A DNA stretch of 64,000 bases from Vibrio nitrifigilis (GCF_015686695.1 NZ_JADPMR010000004.1:1240001-1304000), one strand, 5' to 3'; shown: positions 6,605 to 16,414, counted from the first letter of the stretch. Numbers and translations: made by a program. The notes: a model not told the origin generated them from the letters alone.

Positions 6605-7642
6605 CTATTGCCAATCAAGGATAACTTTACCAGAAGCCCCGCTACGCATGGTATCAAAGCCTTGTTGGAAGTCATCGATCTTGAAGTGGTGAGTGATAAT
6701 TGGTGTTAAATCTAAGCCAGATTGGATTAGGCTTGCCATCTTGTACCAAGTTTCGAACATTTCACGGCCATAGATACCTTTAATGATCAAGCCCTTGAAA
6801 ATCACCTTATTCCAATCGATAGCCATATCTGACGGAGGAATGCCGAGTAATGCAATACGACCACCGTGATTCATGCTATCTAGCATAGAGCTGAATGCAC
6901 TTGGCACACCTGACATTTCCAAACCAACGTCAAAACCTTCGGTCATCTTCAGCTCTTTCATCACATCAGACAGTTTTTCGGTTGCAACATTAACTGCGCG
7001 AGTAACGCCCATTTTACGCGCAAGATCAAGGCGATACTCATTCACATCAGTAATAACAACATGGCGGGCACCCACGTGTTTTGCGACCGCAGCAGCCATA
7101 ATACCAATAGGGCCGGCACCAGTAATTAAGACATCTTCCCCCACTAAATCAAAAGATAAAGCGGTATGAACTGCGTTACCAAACGGGTCAAAAATTGACG
7201 CTAAATCATCGGAGATTCCTTCTGGAATTTTAAACGCGTTAAAGGCTGGAATCACCAAGTACTCAGCAAATGCCCCAGTACGGTTGACACCAACACCGAT
7301 GGTATTACGGCATAAATGCGTGCGACCACCGCGACAATTACGACAGTGGCCACAGGTGATATGACCTTCCCCTGAAACGCGATCTCCTAACGCAAAACCA
7401 CGGACATCAGAGCCTATACCGACAACTTCACCTACGTATTCATGTCCAACCACCATAGGCACTGGGATGGTGTTTTGTGACCATTCATCCCAGTTGTAAA
7501 TATGGACATCCGTACCACATATGGCCGTTTTACGAATTTTAATCAGTAAGTCATTATGGCCAGGTTCTGGCTTTTCGACCTCAGTCATCCAGATGCCCTG
7601 TTCACGCTTAAGTTTTGATAACGCTTTAATTTTCATGGCCAT
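6605..7642 (-). CDS. tdh: L-threonine 3-dehydrogenase
   Basis: Oxidises L-threonine to 2-amino-3-ketobutyrate with NAD+. It is a zinc-dependent medium-chain dehydrogenase: catalytic zinc residues in AICGTDVH and GHEYVGEV, structural zinc cysteines in ITCGHCRNCRGGRTHLC, and nucleotide fold GAGPIGIMAAAVAKH. It has 345 codons from the ATG at 7642, which overlaps the last base of the kbl stop (TAATG). The ATG at 7636 (MKIKAL) gives the usual 343-residue protein and is an equally good start. The tight overlap shows translational coupling with kbl, the next enzyme of the pathway. Confidence 0.97.
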   Translation of the reverse strand: MAMKIKALSKLKREQGIWMTEVEKPEPGHNDLLIKIRKTAICGTDVHIYNWDEWSQNTIPVPMVVGHEYVGEVVGIGSDVRGFALGDRVSGEGHITCGHCRNCRGGRTHLCRNTIGVGVNRTGAFAEYLVIPAFNAFKIPEGISDDLASIFDPFGNAVHTALSFDLVGEDVLITGAGPIGIMAAAVAKHVGARHVVITDVNEYRLDLARKMGVTRAVNVATEKLSDVMKELKMTEGFDVGLEMSGVPSAFSSMLDSMNHGGRIALLGIPPSDMAIDWNKVIFKGLIIKGIYGREMFETWYKMASLIQSGLDLTPIITHHFKIDDFQQGFDTMRSGASGKVILDWQ

Positions 7643-8841
7643 TAACCTTTAATGATACCCATATCTTTACCCACTTCGATGAACGCATCGATGGCTTGAT
7701 CTAACTGTTCACGGCTATGCGCCGCAGACATTTGTGTACGAATACGTGCTTGACCTTTTGGCACTACTGGGAAAGAGAAACCAATCACATAAATGCCTTT
7801 GGCAAGCGCGCGTTCTGCAAATTCAGCCGCTATCTTTGCATCGCCAAGCATAATTGGAATAATAGCGTGATCAGCGCCCGCCAGAGTAAACCCAGCCTCT
7901 GTCATGCGTGCACGGAAATGCGCTGCGTTATCCCACAATTGAGCGCGCAGATCGCCGCTTTCTTGCAGAAGGTCTAAAACACGTAGTGATGCAGAAATAA
8001 TGGCAGGAGCAACAGAGTTCGAGAATAGGTATGGTCGAGAGCGTTGACGTAGCCAGTCAATGACCTCTTTTTTACCAGCAGTGTAGCCACCAGATGCCCC
8101 GCCCATCGCTTTGCCTAAGGTGCCAGTGATGATGTCGATACGATCAATAACATCATGATATTCATGTGTACCTCGGCCGTTTGCTCCCATAAACCCTACC
8201 GCATGGGAATCATCAACCATGACGAGTGCATTGTATTTGTCAGCAAGATCGCAAATAGCAGGAAGATTGGCGACCACGCCATCCATTGAAAAAACACCAT
8301 CAGTGACGATTAATTTATTACGGACACCCGCTTGATCAGCAGCGATCAACTGCTGCTCTAACTCAACCATATTATTGTTGGCATAACGAAAACGCTTCGC
8401 CTTACATAGTCGGACACCATCAATGATGGAGGCGTGGTTTAGTGCATCGGAAATAATGGCATCTTGGTCATCTAAAATAGTTTCAAACAAACCGGTATTG
8501 GCATCGAAACATGAGGAGTAAAGAATCGTATCTTCTTTACCCAAAAATTGAGAAAGTTTTTGTTCCAGTTGTTTATGAGCATCTTGTGTACCACAGATAA
8601 AGCGTACAGAAGCCATACCAAAACCGTGCTCATCCATACCACCTTTAGCAGCTTCAATAAGGGCTGGATGGTTTGCTAGACCAAGATAGTTATTGGCACA
8701 AAAGTTTAATACTTCTTCACCAGACGAAATTTTAACGGCCGCTTGTTGTTGAGATGTAATAATACGTTCTGATTTATAAAGACCTTCGGCTTTTACTTCC
8801 TCGATCTGATTACGTATTTGCTGATAAAAAGCAGACGACAT
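7642..8841 (-). CDS. kbl: 2-amino-3-ketobutyrate coenzyme A ligase (glycine C-acetyltransferase)
   Basis: A PLP-dependent enzyme that splits 2-amino-3-ketobutyrate with CoA into glycine and acetyl-CoA, finishing the threonine-to-glycine route begun by Tdh. It has 399 residues, the standard length. The PLP lysine is in TGTLGKAMGGASGGY, with VDDSHAVGFMG holding the Asp/His pair that contacts the cofactor. First gene of the kbl-tdh operon, with the next frame overlapping its stop. Similar pairs occur across gamma-proteobacteria, often under Lrp control; no Lrp site was identified here. Confidence 0.97.
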   Translation of the reverse strand: MSSAFYQQIRNQIEEVKAEGLYKSERIITSQQQAAVKISSGEEVLNFCANNYLGLANHPALIEAAKGGMDEHGFGMASVRFICGTQDAHKQLEQKLSQFLGKEDTILYSSCFDANTGLFETILDDQDAIISDALNHASIIDGVRLCKAKRFRYANNNMVELEQQLIAADQAGVRNKLIVTDGVFSMDGVVANLPAICDLADKYNALVMVDDSHAVGFMGANGRGTHEYHDVIDRIDIITGTLGKAMGGASGGYTAGKKEVIDWLRQRSRPYLFSNSVAPAIISASLRVLDLLQESGDLRAQLWDNAAHFRARMTEAGFTLAGADHAIIPIMLGDAKIAAEFAERALAKGIYVIGFSFPVVPKGQARIRTQMSAAHSREQLDQAIDAFIEVGKDMGIIKG

Positions 8842-9023
8842 TGCGTTTTCCTTCTCTTAATTCAATTGAGTGTCAGAGTCATCAACCTAAACTAGAAGCC
8901 GATATTTCAACCGTCTGACATCCTTATCTGCTAAGTTTAATCCAAGCTTGATAATCGGATTATCCGCTCGCTTGGAAAAATATTTATGAATATGAGGCAC
9001 AAATAAACTTGAATCAAAAAAAA

Positions 9024-9047
9024 ACCGCTAACCAAATAGTTAGCGGT
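9024..9047 (-). terminator. Terminator of the tannase-family gene
   Basis: ACCGCTAAC and GTTAGCGGT are perfect 9-base arms around CAAATA, followed on the minus strand by nine T. Confidence 0.85.
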
Positions 9048-9094
9048 ATAGATATCAGCAGGCAGCGGATCTTGGCTGATAAAATTTTAATTTA

Positions 9095-10729
9095 TTAATG
9101 GCATTCGAATGAATCAGCGTTATTTACATCACCTTGCCCTTTGTAAAACGCGATTTTCGGATAAACACATAATGGTTGTTTTTTACCTGGAAAAGCTTTG
9201 CCTTGAGCAATAATACGCTCAGGAGCTTGGCCGTTTTCAACCCAATGTTGCATCACCGTCAATGGGTCAAAGTTATCCAACCCAGGACCGTCACCACAGT
9301 GTGTCATGCCAGGAACCATAAACAATCTCGCCCACTGACGTTGCTCAGTTTTATTACCGTTCGATGTATGTTGTTCCACTTGATTGTACCAATCCTTGAT
9401 GTCATCGGCAGAGAAGACTGGATCGGATATACCTTGGTAAATCAATATCTTACCACCATTACTCTTGAATGTATTGAGGTAAGTAGCGTTCGCGTCGTTA
9501 ATCGCTGAAGTTTCGGCGATACGAGCGGGATCTTTATCAAAATCAAACTTCATGAGGTCAAAGTTTGGATTAGGTGGCGTCATGTAGTAATTAACCAAAG
9601 AATCGCGACCAAGCACAATGTTCAGCGCATTGGGTTTGTTAGCGTCGTTGGAGTTCCCCAACTTCCATAAACGCCAACCTTTTGAAGCGATTCCGGTATC
9701 AAATGGCCAACTTGAATACAGCGTATTGCCTTGGCTATTTTTTGCCCCAGCAAATACTTTATTAAGAGCATCAACTTTGTTTTTCGACAAGCAGTGTTCT
9801 ACCTCACCGTTTTTACATTGCAACTCTACTGGATTGAAATGACAAGCAGGATAGTTATTAATAATCCCGTCTTTTAAGCCATCTTTACCGTCACACTCCT
9901 GCACAATCGCTTTACTTACCATGTTTAATTCAGCTTGAGAAAACGCTTGCGATAGAATCGGTTTACCCTGTTTATCTTTTGGCGCGATTGAAGAAAGGAT
10001 CTGGGTATCCCATACTTCACCAATCGCAGCATGGCTTAAACGAAAACCAGGATCGCCGGCGATAATACCGTTAAATTCAGTCGGGTATCGTTCTGCTGCA
10101 ATCATGGCCTCACGACCACCATTTGAGCATCCCATAAAATAAGAGTGGGTGATTTTTTCGTTGTAATAATGACGAATCAATTGCTTCGCTGTTGAAGTCA
10201 CCTTACCAACTGCTTGATAGGCATAATCTAAACGCGCTTGTTGATCATGAGCGAACTCAGCATTACGGCCTTCATGTCCTCCATCCATCGAGACCACAGC
10301 AAAGCCTCGTTGTAATGCCGGAGCGGCAGTTGCCCCATGAACAGGAATACTCCCCACCGCGTTTGCAACAAAGCCATCTAAGCCACCGCCACCTTGAAAT
10401 AAGAATTCCCCGTGCCAATTCGTTGGCATTCTTAATTCAAACTGAATAGCGTACTTTTTACCATCAGCACCAATACGTTCATTAATCGCACCATTGATCC
10501 GACAATGCGCGGGTAGTGCATTCCCCGCCGCACTTGCTCCCGTTAGCGCCGACATTTTATCTTTTGCCGCGTGTCCGGCTTTTACCCACTCTGTTTTTTG
10601 TATATGAACATGAGTTAATGACATCTGTGACATGGCTGTACAAGCTTGCTCAGCCGTAACGGCAAAAGCGCAACTCGGAACGGCAGCCAAGGAACCTAGG
10701 CCGACAAGTATCTTAATCGATTTATTCAT
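9095..10729 (-). CDS. Tannase/feruloyl esterase family secreted hydrolase
   Basis: A 544-residue secreted esterase likely to cleave ester bonds of phenolic acids (gallate, ferulate or similar). There is a signal peptide to about residue 23 (PSCAFA). The alpha/beta-hydrolase nucleophile is Ser202 in GCSNGG, with Cys201 beside it, and the catalytic His477 is followed by Cys478 in GMTHCGDGPG. This Cys-Ser ... His-Cys arrangement, with a disulfide joining catalytic residues, is the hallmark of the tannase family. The middle lid region is Cys-rich (CHFNPVELQC, CLSKNK) and may bind calcium. Divergent from a LysR gene, which probably controls it, and ends at a strong terminator. Whether tannins, feruloylated xylan or another ester is the substrate cannot be read from sequence. 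Confidence 0.9.
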   Translation of the reverse strand: MNKSIKILVGLGSLAAVPSCAFAVTAEQACTAMSQMSLTHVHIQKTEWVKAGHAAKDKMSALTGASAAGNALPAHCRINGAINERIGADGKKYAIQFELRMPTNWHGEFLFQGGGGLDGFVANAVGSIPVHGATAAPALQRGFAVVSMDGGHEGRNAEFAHDQQARLDYAYQAVGKVTSTAKQLIRHYYNEKITHSYFMGCSNGGREAMIAAERYPTEFNGIIAGDPGFRLSHAAIGEVWDTQILSSIAPKDKQGKPILSQAFSQAELNMVSKAIVQECDGKDGLKDGIINNYPACHFNPVELQCKNGEVEHCLSKNKVDALNKVFAGAKNSQGNTLYSSWPFDTGIASKGWRLWKLGNSNDANKPNALNIVLGRDSLVNYYMTPPNPNFDLMKFDFDKDPARIAETSAINDANATYLNTFKSNGGKILIYQGISDPVFSADDIKDWYNQVEQHTSNGNKTEQRQWARLFMVPGMTHCGDGPGLDNFDPLTVMQHWVENGQAPERIIAQGKAFPGKKQPLCVYPKIAFYKGQGDVNNADSFECH

Positions 10730-10855
10730 TATAGTTATCCATTGAACAACAGGAAGAAAGCAAATCTATGAGAGTGAAAGAATTTACCATTTGATTATGA
10801 AATTAAAAACCGCATAATTTACCCTCTTCTTATCTAAAAATTCGATAGGTTACTC
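10730..10855. promoter_or_regulatory. Divergent promoter region, tannase / LysR
   Basis: 126 AT-rich bases between back-to-back starts, the normal location for a LysR operator and both promoters. No single operator can be picked out with confidence. Confidence 0.45.
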
Positions 10856-11740
10856 GTGTATAAGACGTCAATTGATCAATGGTTAGTGTTTACCACCATT
10901 ATTGAAACTGGGGGATTTAATGCTGCAGCGGAAAAACTACATCGCAGCCAATCTTCAATTAGTTACTCGATTAGTAAGCTACAAGAACAATTAGGGCTTA
11001 AGCTATTTATTCAAAATGGTAGAAAGATGAGGCTAACGGCTGAAGGGGAAAGGCTAAGAGAAGAAATAGCACCAGTATTGAAGGAATTCGGCCGTATTGA
11101 ATCGGTCGCCAACATGTTAGCTTCCGGTGTCGAGTCACGGATCTGTTTGTTAGTTGATTCCATTTTTCCCCGTCAATTACTGTTTAAAGCGATTCATTTA
11201 TTTAATCAACAGTATCCCAATACGCGAGTCGAACTGTATGACATGATTCGCTTAAGTCCCTCAGAACATGTGCAATTCGATATGGCGATTTGCACCTCGA
11301 CTAATGGCTTAGTGTCGGGAGATAAAATCATCGATATCGAGCTTTATCCTGTCGCTCACCCTAATCATCCGATATTTAATCACCAACCGATTCATCGCCA
11401 GGAATTATCTCATCACGTCAGCGTTCGCTTTCAAAATTCTCATCAAATACAAGGGAATGAACCGATGAGAAAAGGAGAATACTGGTTGGTTAATACGTTA
11501 GAAGCGGCCGCTTCAGCAGTGAGAAATCGCTTGGCCTATGGGTGGTTACCTATGGAAGTCATCCGACAAGATCTTGAGCAAAAAACGATGGCATTGTTAC
11601 AACTAGAAGATAGGTTTAAAAGCATTATACCGCTCTATTTAATCGCGGGTGATAATGGAATTTGCGGCCCAGCCTCGGCATTCCTTAAACAGGTCATTTT
11701 TCAGGTATGCCAAAATAGAGAATCACTTATTAACGAATAA
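10856..11740 (+). CDS. LysR-family transcriptional regulator (likely controls the tannase-family gene)
   Basis: A 294-residue regulator starting at GTG 10856, with AGGT seven bases before it. The N-terminal winged helix-turn-helix (about 6-64) reads TGGFNAAAEKLHRSQSSISYSISKLQEQLGLKLF, followed by a periplasmic-binding-like effector domain (about 90-290). The back-to-back position with the esterase gene is the standard LysR layout, so regulation of that gene by an aromatic or phenolic effector is the natural guess. A bidirectional terminator follows. Confidence 0.9.
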   Translation: MYKTSIDQWLVFTTIIETGGFNAAAEKLHRSQSSISYSISKLQEQLGLKLFIQNGRKMRLTAEGERLREEIAPVLKEFGRIESVANMLASGVESRICLLVDSIFPRQLLFKAIHLFNQQYPNTRVELYDMIRLSPSEHVQFDMAICTSTNGLVSGDKIIDIELYPVAHPNHPIFNHQPIHRQELSHHVSVRFQNSHQIQGNEPMRKGEYWLVNTLEAAASAVRNRLAYGWLPMEVIRQDLEQKTMALLQLEDRFKSIIPLYLIAGDNGICGPASAFLKQVIFQVCQNRESLINE

Positions 11741-11768
11741 AATGGTGACCTATAAGGTCACCATTTTT
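11741..11768. terminator. Bidirectional terminator
   Basis: AATGGTGACCT (11741-11751) and AGGTCACCATT (11755-11765) with a three-base loop and T-runs on both strands, between the convergent LysR and aldehyde dehydrogenase genes. Confidence 0.88.
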
Positions 11769-11800
11769 CATCGTTTCACCAGTGGTATCAAGGATAATAC

Positions 11801-13321
11801 CTAGAAGAAACCAAGCGGGTTAACATCATAACTGATCAGTAAATTTTTGGTGTTTTGATAGTGACTTAGCATCATTTTGTGCGTTTCACGGCCAATACCC
11901 GATTTCTTATAACCACCAAATGCGGCATGAGCTGGATACATGTGATAGCAGTTGATCCATACCCGACCAGCTTCAATACCACGCCCCATGCGGTACGCTA
12001 AGTTGGCATCTCGTGTCCAGACACCAGCACCTAAACCATATTCTGTATCGTTAGCAATCGCTAGTGCTTCAGCTTCATCTTTGAAGGTAGTAATCGCAAT
12101 CACTGGCCCAAAGATTTCTTCTTGGAACACGCGCATTTTATTGTGTCCTGCTAACATGGTTGGCTGCACATAATAACCATCACTGATATCGCCAGACTGT
12201 TTAGATAAATCACCTCCAAACAGCACTTTCGCTCCTTCATTGCGCCCTATTTCTAAATAGCTGAGAATTTTTTCGTATTGCTCTTGTGATGCTTGTGCCC
12301 CTACTTGGATATCGCTATCAAGGGGGTTACCTTGTTTGATTAATTTGGCACGCTCAGTGAGTTTGGTTACAAATTTATCGTAAATAGATTCTTGAACTAA
12401 CACTCGTGATGGACAAGTACACACTTCTCCTTGATTAAAGAAGCCTAATAATGTGCCTTCAATACATTTTTCTAAATACGCATCTTCATGTTCGAATACA
12501 TCAGCAAAATAGATATTCGGTGATTTACCACCTAACTCCACCGTGGACGGAATTAAACTATCGGCGGCACATTTTAAAATGTGATTCCCCACAGAAGTGG
12601 ATCCTGTGAACGCCAATTTGTTGATACGATGGCTTGTCGCTAATGCTTGCCCCGCTTCACTCCCGAAGCCATTGACAATATTAATCACTCCCGCTGGCAA
12701 TAAATCGCTAATGGTGTCCATTAGCACCAAAATAGAAACAGGGGTTTGCTCGGCAGGCTTCATAACAACGCAGCATCCAGCAGCTAAAGCGGGGGCCAAT
12801 TTCCAAGCCGCCATTAACATCGGAAAATTCCAAGGAATGATTTGTCCAACAACCCCAATTGGCTCGTGGAAATGATAGGCTGTGGTTTTCTCGTCAATTT
12901 CCCCGATACTGCCCTCTTGTGCACGAATACATCCCGCGAAATAACGGAAATGATCCACGACTAACGGTAGGTCGGCCGCTAGAGTTTCCCGAATTGGTTT
13001 ACCATTTTCCCATGTTTCTACATAGGCTAATGTTTCAAGGTTTTGTTCCAATCGGTCAGCAATTTTCAATAGCAGATTCGAGCGTTCAGCCACACTCGTC
13101 TTTGCCCATGTAGTGCGCGCTTCATGGGCCGCGTCTAATGCCAGCTCAATATCAGCAGCACCGGAACGCGCTACTTTGCAAAAGGCTTTACCGTTAACAG
13201 GTGAAATATCATCAAAATATTCTCCAGAAACAGGTTTTACCCACTGACCTCCGATAAAGTTATCGTAATGAGATTCGAAATTAAATATGGCTTTGGCAGA
13301 TCCAGGTTGAGCATAAATCAT
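11801..13321 (-). CDS. NAD-dependent aldehyde dehydrogenase (AcoD/ExaC type)
   Basis: A 506-residue class I aldehyde dehydrogenase oxidising acetaldehyde or a similar aldehyde to the acid. Cofactor loop IIPWNFPMLMAAWKLAPALAAG, general base Glu262 in ELGGKSPN, and catalytic Cys301 in FFNQGEVCTC, where the extra Cys303 is typical of the ExaC/AcoD branch. The C-terminus YDVNPLGFF is also typical of that branch. A sigma-54 promoter lies about 77 bases upstream, and the divergent gene encodes an AcoR-like sigma-54 activator, so the pair forms a self-contained inducible aldehyde response. The physiological substrate (ethanol- or acetoin-derived acetaldehyde, or an aldehyde from plant material) is inferred. 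Confidence 0.93.
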   Translation of the reverse strand: MIYAQPGSAKAIFNFESHYDNFIGGQWVKPVSGEYFDDISPVNGKAFCKVARSGAADIELALDAAHEARTTWAKTSVAERSNLLLKIADRLEQNLETLAYVETWENGKPIRETLAADLPLVVDHFRYFAGCIRAQEGSIGEIDEKTTAYHFHEPIGVVGQIIPWNFPMLMAAWKLAPALAAGCCVVMKPAEQTPVSILVLMDTISDLLPAGVINIVNGFGSEAGQALATSHRINKLAFTGSTSVGNHILKCAADSLIPSTVELGGKSPNIYFADVFEHEDAYLEKCIEGTLLGFFNQGEVCTCPSRVLVQESIYDKFVTKLTERAKLIKQGNPLDSDIQVGAQASQEQYEKILSYLEIGRNEGAKVLFGGDLSKQSGDISDGYYVQPTMLAGHNKMRVFQEEIFGPVIAITTFKDEAEALAIANDTEYGLGAGVWTRDANLAYRMGRGIEAGRVWINCYHMYPAHAAFGGYKKSGIGRETHKMMLSHYQNTKNLLISYDVNPLGFF

Positions 13322-13397
13322 AATTATTCCCTTCTACTTTCTCATTTATTTTTTGGACTAACCTGTGCTTTTTTGCAGCAGTTTCAAAATTAACTAC

Positions 13398-13412
13398 GCA
13401 AATCACACGCCA
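13398..13412 (-). promoter_or_regulatory. Sigma-54 promoter of the aldehyde dehydrogenase
   Basis: On the minus strand TGGCGTGTGATTTGC has GG and GC separated by ten bases, matching the -24/-12 consensus TGGCACG-N4-TTGC. The predicted transcript would begin about 65 bases before the ATG at 13321. Confidence 0.8.
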
Positions 13413-13494
13413 TAAACCCGCCCCTTGTTGTTAATGAAATGTAAAACTATGATTAACAAATAATTAAAATAACCAACACAATGCTCTGATAAGC

Positions 13495-13541
13495 GAACAG
13501 AATCTGCCAACGACTGTTCAGCTGTAACAAAATGGAACAGT
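13495..13541. promoter_or_regulatory. Putative activator sites (GAACAG half-sites)
   Basis: GAACAG (13495-13500), CTGTTC (13514-13519) and GAACAG (13535-13540) are alternating inverted half-sites, 85-140 bases upstream of the sigma-54 promoter and just ahead of the regulator gene. This is where an enhancer-binding protein should bind. Confidence 0.55.
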
Positions 13542-13566
13542 GTGGGTGTGAAGTGATGGAACAATT

Positions 13567-15366
13567 ATGCAAATTCAACCGGTTAACAAAGATTGGTTAA
13601 TAACCTCTTGGGGAAGAAGCGAGCAAGCGGGATTAAAGCAGCGTCGTTTACCTGAACATATTCGTTTGCCAAATTACGAGTTAAAAGAACGTAAATGGCG
13701 GGCAACAGCCATGATCGATGCGATCAATCAGCGGGTATTACCACTATTTGAACAAATGTACGCACATAGCGATAGTCGACTCATTTTAACCGATCAGGAA
13801 GGCATCATTTTAGCGACTTGGGGACAACCTAAGTTTCGTGAACGATTACTGCAAATAGCGTTAGAACCAGGTTCATGTTGGCAAGAAAAAGTAAAAGGTA
13901 CCAATGCGATTGGTACTGCGTTAATCGAAACCAAACCTATCTCAGTGATTGGCGAACAACATTTTATTCGTCAACACCAGTTTATTAGCTGCTCCGCCAG
14001 CCCTATTTTTGACTACCAAGGCAATCTGCTTGGTGTACTTGATATCACCAGTGAACAACAGCAGCACGATGTTTCTACTCAAGTGCTCGTCCACAACATG
14101 GTTCAACTTATCGAAAACCACCTGATCACTCATCTACCAGATGGATCCACGCGTATCGATTTAGCCATGGACAAGTCTATGCTTGATAGCGGCTGGCAAG
14201 GTATTGTTATTGCCGATAGCCAAGGGAAAATAATGGCACACAACGAAATCGCGACCCACTTGATCGACAAACCTCTTGAGGCGGGGTTACATCTACAAGA
14301 CCTTTTAGATCATATTCCCAAACGCATTATTTACGAAACGAAACCGATTAATCATCCAGCACCAAAACAAGTAAAAATCGTTCCGGATATTTCTTGTGAA
14401 CCCAAGCTTCATTATGGAGACGAAACACTCCAGAAAGCTTGGCAGCAGGCAACCCAGTTAATCGATCACGATATCCCAATTTTACTCCTAGGTGAAACCG
14501 GATCAGGCAAAGGAGAGTTTATAAAAGCACTCCACCAAGCGAGTTTACGACGCAATAAACCGTTAATTACTGTCAACTGCTCCGCACTTGCTAAAGAACT
14601 GGTCGAATCGGAATTATTTGGTTACGCGCCAGGCGCATTTACTGGTGCGAGCAACAAAGGATATTCAGGAAAAATTCGCGCGGCTCACCAAGGCACTTTG
14701 TTTCTCGATGAAATTGGCGATATGCCGTTAGAAGTACAAACTCGTTTACTGCAAGTGTTACAAGACAAGGTCGTTGTACCTGTTGGATGCGTTCAAGAAC
14801 ATGCCGTCGATATACAGATTATTGCCGCAACGCACCGCCCATTAGAGCATGCGGTCGAGCAGGGGAAATTCCGCCAAGATCTGTATTATCGCTTAAATGG
14901 TTTAACTCTACGTTTACCCCCTTTAAGAGATCGTCAGGATAAATCTGCCCTCATTCGGGCCATTCACCATAAATACGCGCCAAAACACCAAACCATTTGT
15001 CCAGCCCTACACGTTTTGTTTAGTCAATATCTATGGCCAGGTAATCTTAGAGAATTGGACAATACGATGAAAGTTGCTTGCCTACTAGCGAGTGAGCACT
15101 CACAACTAAAACGCCAGTATCTCCCCGATGATTTACAGCAACGCTTACAGCTCAACAAACAATATGATCCCAATAGCGCCCACCAGCACTCCCCTCAACC
15201 CGAAGACAATGTAGAGCAAGAGCATACCTTAAAAGATCATATAGACGACACTTTACTAAGCGCCTTTGAAAGTCATAGTGGTAATATCAGCCAAACTGCC
15301 AGAACTTTGGGAATAAGCCGCAATACGCTGTATCGAAAGTTACGAGCGATTGGAATTTTAGAGTAA
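13567..15366 (+). CDS. Sigma-54-dependent activator, AcoR-like
   Basis: A 599-residue enhancer-binding protein. The N-terminal part (about 60-190) is GAF-like, including the AcoR-family segment GSCWQEKVKGTNAIGTAL. The central AAA+ domain (about 285-505) has Walker A GETGSGKGEF, the sigma-54 contact loop GAFTGAS, Walker B LFLDEIGDMP and an arginine-finger region FRQDLYYRLNGL. A Fis-type helix-turn-helix (about 565-597) ends the protein (GNISQTARTLGISRNTLYRKL). All motifs for ATP-driven opening of sigma-54 promoters are present. It lies back to back with the aldehyde dehydrogenase that carries a sigma-54 promoter, its presumed target. Confidence 0.93.
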   Translation: MQIQPVNKDWLITSWGRSEQAGLKQRRLPEHIRLPNYELKERKWRATAMIDAINQRVLPLFEQMYAHSDSRLILTDQEGIILATWGQPKFRERLLQIALEPGSCWQEKVKGTNAIGTALIETKPISVIGEQHFIRQHQFISCSASPIFDYQGNLLGVLDITSEQQQHDVSTQVLVHNMVQLIENHLITHLPDGSTRIDLAMDKSMLDSGWQGIVIADSQGKIMAHNEIATHLIDKPLEAGLHLQDLLDHIPKRIIYETKPINHPAPKQVKIVPDISCEPKLHYGDETLQKAWQQATQLIDHDIPILLLGETGSGKGEFIKALHQASLRRNKPLITVNCSALAKELVESELFGYAPGAFTGASNKGYSGKIRAAHQGTLFLDEIGDMPLEVQTRLLQVLQDKVVVPVGCVQEHAVDIQIIAATHRPLEHAVEQGKFRQDLYYRLNGLTLRLPPLRDRQDKSALIRAIHHKYAPKHQTICPALHVLFSQYLWPGNLRELDNTMKVACLLASEHSQLKRQYLPDDLQQRLQLNKQYDPNSAHQHSPQPEDNVEQEHTLKDHIDDTLLSAFESHSGNISQTARTLGISRNTLYRKLRAIGILE

Positions 15367-15472
15367 TAGCTCACGTCTTAACATAGAGACAATTGTATTA
15401 GCGTACATTATCTGCGAAAGTTTCGACCCCTTTAAATACGCTCTATCCGCGTCGATAACAACGTTCAAAGCC

Positions 15473-16414
15473 ATGTTACAAACAAAGCTCATTGCACTCC
15501 TGCCAGATTTGGCCAGTTTCATTCTTGTTGTTAACGAAGGCAGCTTTACTGCTGCGGCGAAACAACTAGGAGTGACCCCTTCAGCACTGAGCAAACTCAT
15601 TACTCGATTGGAGAAAGCACTCTCCGTAAAGTTGTTTGAACGCTCTACTCGTACTTTGCATATCACACAAGCGGGTCAACAGATTTATGATCAATGCTTA
15701 GTGATGATTAATGCTGCAGAGCAAGCGGTTGAATTGTCACGTCGTGATCATCGAGAACCTACAGGTTCACTCACTGTTGCGGCTCCGGAAGCGTTTCTTA
15801 ATTCGGTATTGCAGCCCTTTGTGGTGCCGTTTTTGCAGCAATATCCGCACATTGACCTGAAACTGCGCGCTGCTGATGGCAATATTGAACTGTTCCGCCA
15901 CAGTATAGATGTCGCTTTCAAACTCACCGATAAACCCGATGAAAACTTAGTGCTAAAAGAGTTATGTAAAACAAATTTAGTCCTGTGCGCCGCCCCCGAA
16001 TACCTCGCTCAACGAGGAACCCCTCAGCATCCGACCGCTCTCAGAGAGCACGATTGCCTTTATTTAGCAGAAAATGCCAAAGATCATATTTGGGACTTCT
16101 TAAAAGATGATGAATTTCATACCGTTGCGATCTCTGGCCGTTACGCTGTTAACCAGTCACAAATGCGCCTCAATGGGGTAAAACATGGGTTGGGTATCGG
16201 TATTTTTCACGATTTCGTGGTACAAGATCTCTTAGCATGTGGAGACGTGGTACAAGTATTACCGGATTGGACGATAAAAAGTAACTATCACGGTGCTGTC
16301 GCCATGCAATATCCTCAGACAAAGTACATGCCAGCGCGTTTGCGCGTATTTATTGATTTTGTCATTGAACACGTACAACCGAAGTTACAAGCTAAGGACA
16401 GTATTCATGCTTAA
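15473..16414 (+). CDS. LysR-family transcriptional regulator
   Basis: A 313-residue regulator of the CrgA/AaeR-like branch. DNA-binding domain at about 10-70 (EGSFTAAAKQLGVTPSALSKLITRLEKALSVKLFERSTR) and effector domain beyond residue 95. Its stop overlaps the start of the glyoxalase-like gene downstream, so the two are co-transcribed and translationally coupled. Target genes and effector are unknown. Confidence 0.9.
   Translation: MLQTKLIALLPDLASFILVVNEGSFTAAAKQLGVTPSALSKLITRLEKALSVKLFERSTRTLHITQAGQQIYDQCLVMINAAEQAVELSRRDHREPTGSLTVAAPEAFLNSVLQPFVVPFLQQYPHIDLKLRAADGNIELFRHSIDVAFKLTDKPDENLVLKELCKTNLVLCAAPEYLAQRGTPQHPTALREHDCLYLAENAKDHIWDFLKDDEFHTVAISGRYAVNQSQMRLNGVKHGLGIGIFHDFVVQDLLACGDVVQVLPDWTIKSNYHGAVAMQYPQTKYMPARLRVFIDFVIEHVQPKLQAKDSIHA

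Noticed and set aside
15358..15666. A 102-codon minus-strand frame between the AcoR-like and LysR genes
   Set aside because: Most of it is the complement of the LysR helix-turn-helix coding region; composition and lack of homology mark it as a shadow.
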